6,005 nt of DNA from an uncultured Phycisphaerales bacterium (GTDB lineage Bacteria; Planctomycetota; Phycisphaerae; WQYP01). A program made the translations under genes and the position numbers. The notes under the pieces are model-generated. The model did no database searches, was not told the origin of the DNA, and saw nothing but the letters and a program-made list of their open reading frames with translations. The stretch is taken from NCBI GenBank assembly GCA_937901265.1, contig CALCHA010000624.1, forward strand, positions 1 to 6,005, given 5' to 3'. Position 1 is the first letter of the stretch, and every line of letters starts with the position of its first letter. Positions 1-5,970 of this stretch are shown here, in pieces.

Positions 1-85
1 TCACCCTCTCCGCGTCCCTCCGTCCCTCCGCTTCTCCCTGTTTAAAAGCCAATGACCTGCAACGCGACCGAACGCCCCCTTGATA
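1..85 (+). repeat. Pyrimidine-rich intergenic repeat, copy 1 (cut by window edge)
   Basis: This stretch matches 233-317 at a constant offset of 232 bp. By eye, positions 1-68 differ from 233-300 at only two bases (56 and 61). Similarity continues to a shared TTGATA at 80-85, with about 78 of 85 positions identical. The unit contains a short internal tandem (TCCCTCCG twice, 15-30) and the core CTCCGCTTCTCC (26-37), and ends in TTTAAAAGCCAATG. No reading frame in it looks coding. The copy begins at the first base of the window, so it may extend further left. Dispersed elements of this flavour are common between genes in Verrucomicrobiota and Planctomycetota; assigning it to a named family would need a genome search. 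Confidence 0.85.
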
Positions 86-151
86 GGAAGACTGGCCAAC
101 GCCCGATGCCCTTGCCGCCTGCGCGAAGGTACCCAAGTGTGGGGGCAAGTC

Positions 152-205
152 CATGGCCTTTTAACGCGGAGAAGCGGAGAAGTGGAGGCACGCGGAGGAC
201 GGGGG
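152..205 (-). repeat. Degenerate inverted copy of the intergenic repeat
   Basis: Read on the opposite strand, this segment resembles the two flanking direct copies. CATGGCCTTTTAA (152-164) answers the TTTAAAAGCCAATG end, GGAGAAGCGGAG (168-179) is the exact reverse complement of the CTCCGCTTCTCC core, and ACGCGGAGG (190-198) answers the CCTCTCCGCGT start. Identity is clearly lower than between the direct copies, with small gaps. It faces copy 2 across about 28 nt, so a transcript through both could fold into a long imperfect stem. This gives a BIME-like head-to-head arrangement. Confidence 0.65.
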
Positions 206-232
206 AAAACAGGAGGGGACCTTCTCCCTGAC

Positions 233-317
233 TCACCCTCTCCGCGTCCCTCCGTCCCTCCGCTTCTCCCTGTTTAAAAGCCAATGATCTGCGACGCGAC
301 AGAACCTTGCCTTGATA
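233..317 (+). repeat. Pyrimidine-rich intergenic repeat, copy 2
   Basis: This is the second direct copy of the element at 1-85, nearly identical over its first 68 bases. An extra fragment, CTTCTCCCTGA (221-231), lies immediately before it and repeats the element's own interior, suggesting slippage or an older partial copy. The TTGATA at its right end supplies an in-frame TTG (312) upstream of the kinase gene. Because that TTG belongs to the repeat, it is a poor candidate for the kinase start. The 99 bases from 318 to 416 look unique and contain no gene. Confidence 0.85.
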
Positions 318-380
318 CAACGGGCTGGCCCCATCCCCGGGAAGGTTTCTCGCCCGACGGACGGTGCGTCATCCAGGGGG

Positions 381-409
381 TTCAATCTGGCGGGCGGTTT
401 CCGTATAGT
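381..409 (+). promoter_or_regulatory. Possible sigma-70-type promoter for the kinase gene
   Basis: TATAGT at 404-409 matches the -10 consensus at five of six positions. TTCAAT at 381-386 matches the -35 consensus at three of six, with a 17-bp spacer. Transcription would begin around 416-417, right at the ATG (417-419), giving a leaderless or near-leaderless message. The absence of a Shine-Dalgarno sequence before that ATG is consistent with this. The -35 match is weak and chance occurrence cannot be excluded. Confidence 0.35.
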
Positions 410-416
410 AAGCACC

Positions 417-1865
417 ATGCCGCGCCAGGATCTCGTGCAACAACTGATCGATCATCTCCGTGCGTCCTCCGGGGGGCCCGCTGGAGGCTTTGCCGCGGGG
501 CGTCCCTTGCATGTGTGCTCCGCGCCGGGGCGGCTGGATGTGCTCGGGGGCCTGGGGGCGGATGCGGGTGGGACGCTGGCGCAGTTGCCATTGCGGCGCC
601 GCGCGGCCGTGGCGGTGCAGCGGCGCGAGGGGGCGGAGAGTCTGTTTGTCAGCGATCAGGTGCGGCCGCCCGTCGGTGAGGCCGAGATCGTGGCCGGACC
701 GGAGATGCCGACCATGGATGCGGGGTGGGCCGCGGGATTGCTGGCGGCGTGGCGGGCGCTCTGCCCCCCCACCGATGGGCACCACGTGCCGGGGGTGAGC
801 GCCACGGTGCGGTCGGACATTCCCATCAACGCCGGGCAGGCCAGTTCGACCGCGCTGCTCGCCGCATTCGTGGCGGCGGCGGCCGACATGCTGCAGCGGC
901 CGCTGGAGCCCGCGGCGATGGCCAACATCGTGCAGGCCAGCGAACTCGCCGCCGCGCGCTGTCCGCCCAGCACGGTGCGCGCCGGGTGGACGATTGACGC
1001 GCTGACCTGCCTGCTCGCCGAGCGGGCCGCGCCCAGCCTGCTGCGCTACAACGCCCAGCCCCACGGCCTCGTCGGGGCCGTTCCCCTGCCGCCCGAAGTG
1101 CAGATTCTCGCCCTCAACACCGGCGTGCGCAACGCCGCCGCCGCCCCCACCCTCGAGGAGCTCCGCGTTGCCGGGGCCATGGGTCAGCGGCTCATCGAAA
1201 CCATTTACCGCGACCTCGGCCAGCCGCACACGCCGCTCCATGGCTACCTCGCCAACACCAGCCCCCTGCTCTATCGCCAGTACTTCCGGGCGCTGCTGCC
1301 CAAACGCATGCGGGCGAGTGATTTTGTCCGCACCTTCGGCGCGCTGCCCGACGCCGTTGGCCCGGGCGACCCCGCGGCGTTTTACCGCGTGCGCACCGTC
1401 GTGGATCACTTGATCGCCGAGCATGAGCATGCCGAGCAGTTCCTCCAGGCAATGGAGGAACTGGCCGCCGGCGAAAGCGATCCGGGGGAGCGGCGGCGGA
1501 CCCTCGGCCGGGCGGGGCGGCTGCTGCTGGCCAGCCACCACAGCTACCGCCTCCGCCTCGACCTGAGCTGCCGCGAGGCCGACTGGCTGGTCGACAAACT
1601 GATGCAGGCGGGCCCCGAGAAAGGCATCTTCGGGGCGCGCATCACCGCCTGCGGGGGCGGCGGAACCGTGCTGGCGCTCCTCGACCGCACTGCGGAGGCA
1701 GCCGACGTCATCCTCGAAACGCTGCGCGGTTACAACGCCGTCACCGGGCTGACCCTGGGCATCACCGAAGGCGGCGGCGATGCCGCGGCCGGGGCCCTGC
1801 GGACGCCGCCGCGCGTCTTCACCCCCGGCGAAGCCGCAGGTCCCGCCGCGGAATTCTCCCCGTAA
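417..1865 (+). CDS. GHMP-superfamily sugar kinase, L-arabinokinase/galactokinase-like
   Basis: Predicted cytosolic kinase of 482 residues that would transfer the ATP gamma-phosphate to a sugar hydroxyl, probably at C1. The three GHMP motifs occur in order: APGRLDVLGG (36-45), the phosphate-binding PINAGQASSTA (136-146), and GARITACGGGGTVLAL (406-421). The GRLDVxGG form of motif 1, the block GYLANTSPLLYRQYF (276-290) and HHSYRLRLDLS (374-384) resemble, from memory, the kinase half of plant L-arabinokinase; length also suits a stand-alone kinase. D194 in WTID sits where the catalytic Asp is expected. Odd points: the usual DY pair after motif 1 reads AD (49-50), and the Gln after the catalytic Asp is Ala. 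The C-terminal tail after about 455 is low-complexity. The ATG at 417 is preferred over a TTG at 312 because the latter lies in a repeat. No sugar-pathway partner is in the window, so the substrate is unknown; arabinose, galactose or a sugar acid are candidates. Confidence 0.82.
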   Translation: MPRQDLVQQLIDHLRASSGGPAGGFAAGRPLHVCSAPGRLDVLGGLGADAGGTLAQLPLRRRAAVAVQRREGAESLFVSDQVRPPVGEAEIVAGPEMPTMDAGWAAGLLAAWRALCPPTDGHHVPGVSATVRSDIPINAGQASSTALLAAFVAAAADMLQRPLEPAAMANIVQASELAAARCPPSTVRAGWTIDALTCLLAERAAPSLLRYNAQPHGLVGAVPLPPEVQILALNTGVRNAAAAPTLEELRVAGAMGQRLIETIYRDLGQPHTPLHGYLANTSPLLYRQYFRALLPKRMRASDFVRTFGALPDAVGPGDPAAFYRVRTVVDHLIAEHEHAEQFLQAMEELAAGESDPGERRRTLGRAGRLLLASHHSYRLRLDLSCREADWLVDKLMQAGPEKGIFGARITACGGGGTVLALLDRTAEAADVILETLRGYNAVTGLTLGITEGGGDAAAGALRTPPRVFTPGEAAGPAAEFSP

Positions 1866-1894
1866 CAACCGCGCACCGCGCGCACAAGGAGGGA

Positions 1895-1928
1895 ACGGGG
1901 CACGGGGCACCGCGAGCAAAACGCTCGC
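1895..1928 (+). other. Short tandem repeat plus hairpin after the kinase gene
   Basis: ACGGGGC occurs twice in tandem (1895-1908). A 6-bp stem follows, GCGAGC (1912-1917) with GCTCGC (1923-1928), closing a 5-nt AAAAC loop. There is no T-tract after the stem, so an intrinsic terminator is not supported. It may be a weak 3'-end structure of the kinase message or simply intergenic repeat material. Confidence 0.4.
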
Positions 1929-1975
1929 CGCAACTGGTGTCGGACGTGTTGGTTAGGATTTTGTTCGGTATGTGC

Positions 1976-1987
1976 TTGTGCGCACAA
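1976..1987. promoter_or_regulatory. Perfect 12-bp palindrome, possible operator
   Basis: TTGTGCGCACAA is self-complementary over all 12 positions. It lies about 50 bp before the portal start, in the AT-richer stretch 1945-1990 that is the only plausible promoter region for the phage module. Dimeric repressors bind sites of this size and symmetry. No convincing -35/-10 pair was found next to it, so an operator role is inference. Confidence 0.35.
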
Positions 1988-2023
1988 AGTGGGCGCGGGG
2001 GTGCTCCTTCAACAGGCGACGTT

Positions 2024-2029
2024 GGAGGA
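2024..2029 (+). promoter_or_regulatory. Shine-Dalgarno site that fixes the portal start
   Basis: GGAGGA ends 7 nt before the ATG at 2037, which is ideal spacing. It favours that ATG over the upstream in-frame GTG codons at 1989 and 2001, which have no comparable site. Confidence 0.75.
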
Positions 2030-2036
2030 TGCGGCG

Positions 2037-3716
2037 ATGGTCCATGCAGGTTTGAAAGTGGAACGCTTCGGCGATGCCGGGCTGACGGGCGAGGCGGTCG
2101 AGGCACGGCTTGAGTGGCTGCGCGACGTGGTCGCCCCGCGGCTCGAACAGTTCATGGGCTACTACCGCAATCCCACCATGGACCTCGCCGGGGCACTCGC
2201 GTGCGGCGCCGGAACCCCCTTCTCGATGCGGCCCTTCCGCCAGTTTCAGGAGCTCGGCCTGCCGACGCGGATCACCGGCTTCAGGCGGGCGGCCGACGGC
2301 GGCGCATGTGCGGCCGGGGCGATGGACCTGCACCGCCGCGAGGTGGTCATCGAGAACGACATCGCGTGGCGCATCAACACGCTCGTCGACTTTGCCGCCG
2401 GCCGCATGCCCGCGGTGGTGAGCACCGCACGCGACCCGGCAACGCGGGCGCGGCTGACAGCGGTGATCAACGAACTTCTCGAAGCCGCGGGCGGCGTGGG
2501 GCTGCTGCAGGAACTGCTGCTGCAGGGGGCGGTGTATGGATCGGCATGGGTGCATCTTCGGCCGACGGAAGCGCTGCTTTCCCGGCTGATGCCTGAACCG
2601 GGAGGGAGCGCGCAGCGGGGGGACCAGGCGGAGCGTGCCGGCGGTGGACAGAACGGTGGGGCCTCGTGCGAGGAGGCGGGGCTGGTGGCGGCGACGCCGG
2701 GTCAGGGAGGACCGGTAGACGTCTGTCGCTGGCTGCGTCTCGAAGTCGTTGAGGCCAGCCGCGTCTGTCCGCTGCCGCACGCGGGGGAGGGCACGCTGGC
2801 TTACACCGTCGTCCTCCGCGGCCCGCAGGCGGCGGCGGCGGGGCGCGGCTTTGTCGACAGCGGGCTGCTCTCGCGGGTGAAAAAATGGCTCGGCCGCGGG
2901 ACCATCGCCTCCACCGACGGCGAGGGCGGCACCTTTGATATTTTCGGTGATCGCCAGTGGCAGCGCTACGTCCGTGGCGAGCTGGCGGGAGAGGGCCTCA
3001 ACCGCCTCGGATTTGTGCCCTTTATCCGCTACGAGAATGCCCGCGATCCCTCCGCCGGCACGCGCGTCGGTGCCGCCGGCAGCGGCGCGGTCGATGTCGG
3101 CATCGGCGAGGTCGAGCCGCTGGTGGGCCTGCAGGATGAACTGAACACGCGGCTCAGCGATCGCGCATTTCGCGTCACCATGACGGCCTTTCGCATGTTT
3201 CTGGGCAAGGGCATCGAGACCTTCGTCGAGCGGCCGGTGGGCCCCGGGCAGATGTGGCAGACCGACAATCCTGACGCCGGCGTGGAAGCCTTCGGTGGTG
3301 ATGCCGCCGCACCCAGCGAGGATTCCCACATCAACGAAGTCCGCGAAGCCCTGGACAAAATCAGCGGGGTTTCGCCGGTGGCGGCCGGGCTGCTCCGCGG
3401 GAAACTGGGGAATCTGACCAGCGCTGTCGCGCTGCGGCTGACGCTGATCGCGCTCCTGGCAAAAACCGACCGCCGGCGCGCGGCGGTGGCCCGGACCCTC
3501 GGCGACATCGTGCGGCGGGTGCTGGAGATGCTGGACCGCGCGGGGGTCGTGCCCAGCGTGCCGGAGGACCGTGCCATCGCGGTGAGCTGGCCGGCGGCGA
3601 TTCCCGAGAGCGACATGGATCGGCTGCAGGAAGCGCAGGTAAAGGTCGCCCTGGGCGTGCCGCGGGAAGTGGTGCTCGGAGAACTCGGATATGGAGAAGG
3701 CGGCAGGAAGGGGTAG
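2037..3716 (+). CDS. Tailed-phage portal protein
   Basis: Predicted portal subunit (559 residues), the ring at one capsid vertex through which DNA is packaged and to which the tail attaches. Support: the N-terminal part has REVVIENDIAWRINTLVDF (101-119), the early helical block typical of portals, followed by LLQGAVYGSAWVHLRP (161-176), a usual portal beta segment. The C-terminal half has VEPLVGLQDELNTRLSDRA (359-377), and then SGVSPVAAGLLRGKLGNL and TSAVALRLTLIALLAKT (443-477), resembling the stem/wing helices of SPP1 gp6/HK97-type portals. Length is in the usual range. A Gly/Ala-rich stretch at about 185-225 looks like an inserted flexible loop. The start is set by a strong Shine-Dalgarno site. 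The major capsid gene two genes downstream supports the call; the subfamily is less certain. Confidence 0.85.
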   Translation: MVHAGLKVERFGDAGLTGEAVEARLEWLRDVVAPRLEQFMGYYRNPTMDLAGALACGAGTPFSMRPFRQFQELGLPTRITGFRRAADGGACAAGAMDLHRREVVIENDIAWRINTLVDFAAGRMPAVVSTARDPATRARLTAVINELLEAAGGVGLLQELLLQGAVYGSAWVHLRPTEALLSRLMPEPGGSAQRGDQAERAGGGQNGGASCEEAGLVAATPGQGGPVDVCRWLRLEVVEASRVCPLPHAGEGTLAYTVVLRGPQAAAAGRGFVDSGLLSRVKKWLGRGTIASTDGEGGTFDIFGDRQWQRYVRGELAGEGLNRLGFVPFIRYENARDPSAGTRVGAAGSGAVDVGIGEVEPLVGLQDELNTRLSDRAFRVTMTAFRMFLGKGIETFVERPVGPGQMWQTDNPDAGVEAFGGDAAAPSEDSHINEVREALDKISGVSPVAAGLLRGKLGNLTSAVALRLTLIALLAKTDRRRAAVARTLGDIVRRVLEMLDRAGVVPSVPEDRAIAVSWPAAIPESDMDRLQEAQVKVALGVPREVVLGELGYGEGGRKG

Positions 3717-3717
3717 C

Positions 3718-3809
3718 GCCCGGGCGGGCGGCGCGTGCGGACCGGAGGAGAAGCATCCCTGCAAAAGACCTTCGCAGAACCGCCGCGTCGCACCGCCCGG
3801 GCTTTTTTT
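3718..3809 (+). terminator. Possible long-loop terminator after the portal gene
   Basis: GCCCGGGCGG (3718-3727), starting just after the portal stop codon, is exactly complementary to CCGCCCGGGC (3793-3802), which runs directly into seven T (3803-3809). The stem can continue inward with GCGGCG (3728-3733) pairing with CGCCGC (3781-3786), leaving a 6-nt bulge on the right arm. A minor CTGC/GCAG hairpin can form in the loop (3759-3777). The loop is about 47 nt, far longer than in typical intrinsic terminators, so efficiency is doubtful. Confidence 0.5.
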
Positions 3810-3870
3810 ACCAACGGACCATCCACGTTTGTTGTGGCTTCAATTTTCTCTTTTCTTCTGGAGGTGACCT

Positions 3871-4044
3871 GTGAGCGACGCACAAGTGGTGGTGAAGGAA
3901 CAGGGCGACAAATGGCCCGCGGCAGAGGGCAGCGCCATCAGCGCCCCGGTCACGCAGGCGGCCCTGGCCAACGCCGCGGCGCGCGCCGCCGCCAGCAATG
4001 CCCGCCGCGACCTCGTCGAATATCTGCGGCTGCGGCGGAAGTAA
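3871..4044 (+). CDS. Small Ala-rich basic protein between portal and capsid genes
   Basis: A 57-residue reading frame starting with GTG, preceded by GGAGG at 3860-3864 with 6-nt spacing, a near-perfect ribosome site. The N-terminal part (1-27) is mixed polar. The middle, about 28-48, is strongly Ala-rich and probably helical, and the C-terminus is basic (RRDLVEYLRLRRK, 45-57). There is no signal peptide or membrane segment. No family is recognised. Its place between portal and major capsid is where scaffolding, protease or decoration genes usually sit. At 57 residues it is too small for a known protease; a minimal scaffold or capsid accessory protein is plausible but inferred. Codon use matches its neighbours, and the strong start site argues that it is truly translated. 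Confidence 0.72.
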   Translation: MSDAQVVVKEQGDKWPAAEGSAISAPVTQAALANAAARAAASNARRDLVEYLRLRRK

Positions 4045-4105
4045 ACGACCCACCCTCTTCGATTCCTGATTTCCATTTTTTTGAGTTTTCTTTTGAGGAC
4101 CCACC

Positions 4106-5254
4106 ATGAGTTTTTCCGGAAAGGCCACCTATTCCGCGGGATCAGCGCTGCCCGAAATTGTCGATGACCTCGCCGACCTCGTCTCCATCGTCGGGCCGCA
4201 CGAGACCGCCCTGCTCGATGCGCTGGGCGATCCCCTGCACGCGGCCACCAGCACGCGGCATGAGTGGATCGAGGATGAATTGATCAGCAACAATGGCCAG
4301 ATTTCCCAGTCGGGCCTGACCGATGCCGGGGCCAACACCACCAGCATCACCGTGGCCGACGGCACGCTCTTCCGCGCCGGCGATCAGGTGCAGGGGCTCG
4401 GCAAAAACGAGGTGGTGCTGGTGACCGCGGTCTCGGGCAATACCCTCACGCTCGTCCGCGGCTACGGCGGCTCGACGGCGCAGCCGCTGGCCGATACCAC
4501 CAAGGTGGGCATCATCGGCAACGCGGCGCTGGAGGGAGCCGACGCCGGCGCACCGCGCTTCACCGTGCGCTCGCGCCGCAGCAACTACACGCAGATCTTC
4601 TCCGCCGCCGTGCAGGTCAGCGGATCGGAGGCGGCCGTGCGCAGCGTCGGCGTGCAGGATGAAGTCGATTATGCCAAGACCAGCCGCCTCCGCGAGCTGC
4701 TCCGCGATCTCGAAAACACCCTGATCAACGGCGTCGCGCCCACCGCAACCCAGGAGGGCTCCGCCACGGTGCGCCGCACCCTGCGCGGGATCCTCGCCTC
4801 CATCACCACCAACCAGATGACGCCGGGCAACGGCAACATTCCCAGCGCCGACGAACTCAGCGAGGAACAGGTCAACGGGGCCTTGCGCACCGTCTGGGAA
4901 GCGTCGGGATCCAAGCCCGATCTCATCGTCGTGGGCGGATCGTTGAAGCGCAAGCTCAACGCGCTGATCCAGCCCTCGCAGCGCTACAGCACCGGCGGAG
5001 AGACCCTCAAAAACGTCGTGAGTGTGTACGAAAGCGACTTCGGGGTCTGCCGGGTGGTGCTCTCGCGCTACATGCCCGGCGACGCCCTGCTGGTGCTCGA
5101 TTCCTCGCGCGTCTCGGTGGTGCCGCTGACCGGCCGCAGCTTTCAATACCGCGGGCTGGCGTCGGCGGGAGACTACACCAGCGGGGAGGTGCTCGGCGAG
5201 TACACGCTGGAACTGCGTAACGAAAAGGCGCACGGCGTGGTGCGCGGGCTCTAG
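4106..5254 (+). CDS. Major capsid protein, SU10-type (DUF5309-like)
   Basis: Predicted main shell subunit with an HK97-type fold (382 residues). Landmarks resembling the SU10 major-capsid family: HEWIEDEL (52-59) near the N-terminus; RRSNYTQIFSAAVQVSGSE (157-175), the most recognisable segment; DEVDYAKTSRLRELLRDLEN (185-204), the long spine-like helix; GGSLKRKLNAL (267-277); and a beta-rich C-terminus ending GEVLGEYTLELRNEKAHGVVRGL-type strands (360-382). A beta-rich insertion at about 78-138 (ITVADGTL ... RGYGGSTA) sits in the N-terminal third and could form a surface or decoration domain. Unlike many capsid proteins it shows no long N-terminal scaffolding or delta region, so a separate scaffold may be needed. 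The ATG is preceded by GAGGA (4095-4099) at 6-nt spacing. It lies 61 bp after the small gene and directly before a strong terminator. Confidence 0.92.
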   Translation: MSFSGKATYSAGSALPEIVDDLADLVSIVGPHETALLDALGDPLHAATSTRHEWIEDELISNNGQISQSGLTDAGANTTSITVADGTLFRAGDQVQGLGKNEVVLVTAVSGNTLTLVRGYGGSTAQPLADTTKVGIIGNAALEGADAGAPRFTVRSRRSNYTQIFSAAVQVSGSEAAVRSVGVQDEVDYAKTSRLRELLRDLENTLINGVAPTATQEGSATVRRTLRGILASITTNQMTPGNGNIPSADELSEEQVNGALRTVWEASGSKPDLIVVGGSLKRKLNALIQPSQRYSTGGETLKNVVSVYESDFGVCRVVLSRYMPGDALLVLDSSRVSVVPLTGRSFQYRGLASAGDYTSGEVLGEYTLELRNEKAHGVVRGL

Positions 5255-5269
5255 CCGCAGCGTTGGCGC

Positions 5270-5308
5270 GGGGCGGCGGCCGGAGGGGTCGCCGCCCCTG
5301 TTTTTTTT
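5270..5308 (+). terminator. Intrinsic terminator after the major capsid gene
   Basis: GGGGCGGCG (5270-5278) pairs perfectly with CGCCGCCCC (5290-5298), extendable by one G-U pair, around a loop of about 9-11 nt. A TG and eight T (5301-5308) follow. This is a textbook rho-independent terminator 15 bp after the capsid stop codon. The next gene begins 23 bp beyond it, so it either blocks or partly reduces read-through into that gene. Confidence 0.88.
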
Positions 5309-5331
5309 GGAAACCGCACCGGAGATTCGTG

Positions 5332-5970
5332 ATGTATTTTTGTAATGATGTGGATGTGATGGCGTGGGAGCCCTCGATCTTTTTTGAGGCGTCCTTCGGG
5401 CATCAGGCGATCGTGAAGGCGGCGGGAACGCTGACCGGAACGGCGCTCACGGTGGCGGCGGGGACGCTGGTGGGCGTCGAGGCGGGCATGGTGGCGACCG
5501 TGGAGACGGCCGACAGCTCCCTGACGCAGCTGCTGGAAGTGGTGAGCGTGACGGACAGCGCCCACGCGGTGCTCAGCGCGCTGCGGGGGCGCGGCACGGA
5601 GGCGCCCCTGGCTCCATTGGCCGGCGGCGCGGTGCAGGTGACGGTGGTGAGCTTTCGCCCGCAGATCGCGGCCGTCGGGGACGGCCTCCTGGCGATGGTG
5701 GGTGTGCAGAGCGACCGCGACGCCGCCGACCCCGGCATTGCGGACACCAGCGGGTTCCGCTTTGCAACGGTCTTCGGCGTGCTCTGCGCGGTCTACCGCA
5801 CGCTGGCGGATGCGAAGTCAGCCACCAACCTCACCTACAGCAAGCTGGGCTTTTACGAGGGGCTCTATCGCGGCGCGCGGCGGGCGATCGCGGCGACGGT
5901 TGACGATGACGGCGACGGCCTCCCCGAGACACTGCGGCGGGCCGCCGTCGGGGAGATGGTGCGCGGGTGA
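5332..5970 (+). CDS. Phage head-completion/connector-position protein, unassigned family
   Basis: A 212-residue protein directly after the capsid gene, where head-tail connector or neck proteins are normally encoded. I do not recognise the family with confidence. Residues 1-28 form an N-terminal arm. About 30-108 are beta-rich (LTVAAGTL 39-46, RGRGTEAPL 85-93) and resemble the insertion domain of the capsid protein. About 112-212 are mainly helical, with YSKLGFYEGLYRGARRAI (169-186). DDDGDG (191-196) fits the DxDxDG pattern of calcium-binding loops. GGAG (5321-5324) lies 7 nt before the ATG; a GTG at 5329 is an alternative. An in-frame TTG at 5263 would place the terminator inside the gene and is rejected. 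A head-tail adaptor is the best guess from position and architecture. Confidence 0.75.
   Translation: MYFCNDVDVMAWEPSIFFEASFGHQAIVKAAGTLTGTALTVAAGTLVGVEAGMVATVETADSSLTQLLEVVSVTDSAHAVLSALRGRGTEAPLAPLAGGAVQVTVVSFRPQIAAVGDGLLAMVGVQSDRDAADPGIADTSGFRFATVFGVLCAVYRTLADAKSATNLTYSKLGFYEGLYRGARRAIAATVDDDGDGLPETLRRAAVGEMVRG

Noticed and set aside
1..317. CRISPR array
   Set aside because: There are only two direct copies, far longer and further apart than CRISPR repeats, with an inverted copy in place of regular spacers.
312..416. N-terminal extension of the kinase from a TTG codon
   Set aside because: The TTG lies in the end of an intergenic repeat, has no ribosome site, and the extra 35 residues add no domain.
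369..1919. Long open frame on the - strand opposite the kinase gene
   Set aside because: It is a GC-rich shadow: the translation shows no family motif and is rich in Gly, Arg, His and Pro, whereas the + strand frame carries all three GHMP motifs.
1912..1928. Intrinsic terminator of the kinase gene
   Set aside because: The 6-bp hairpin is not followed by a T-tract.
1989..2036. Upstream GTG start for the portal protein
   Set aside because: The ATG at 2037 has GGAGGA at ideal spacing; the GTG codons do not, and the first GTG abuts the palindrome.
2769..2792. PLPHAGEG peptide in the portal protein, resembling translated intergenic repeats of other bacteria
   Set aside because: The surrounding residues read smoothly as a portal beta region, and no matching DNA repeat is seen elsewhere in the window, so chance is the simpler explanation.
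1953..3764. Long open frame (about 600 codons) on the - strand opposite the portal gene
   Set aside because: It has no recognisable domain and shadow-type composition, and it runs through the promoter region and the terminator-like repeat. The + strand frame has a strong ribosome site and portal features.
3735..4109. Open frame overlapping the small gene in another + frame
   Set aside because: It crosses the hairpin and T-tract, ends at the capsid start, and lacks a good ribosome site; the 57-codon frame inside the region has one.
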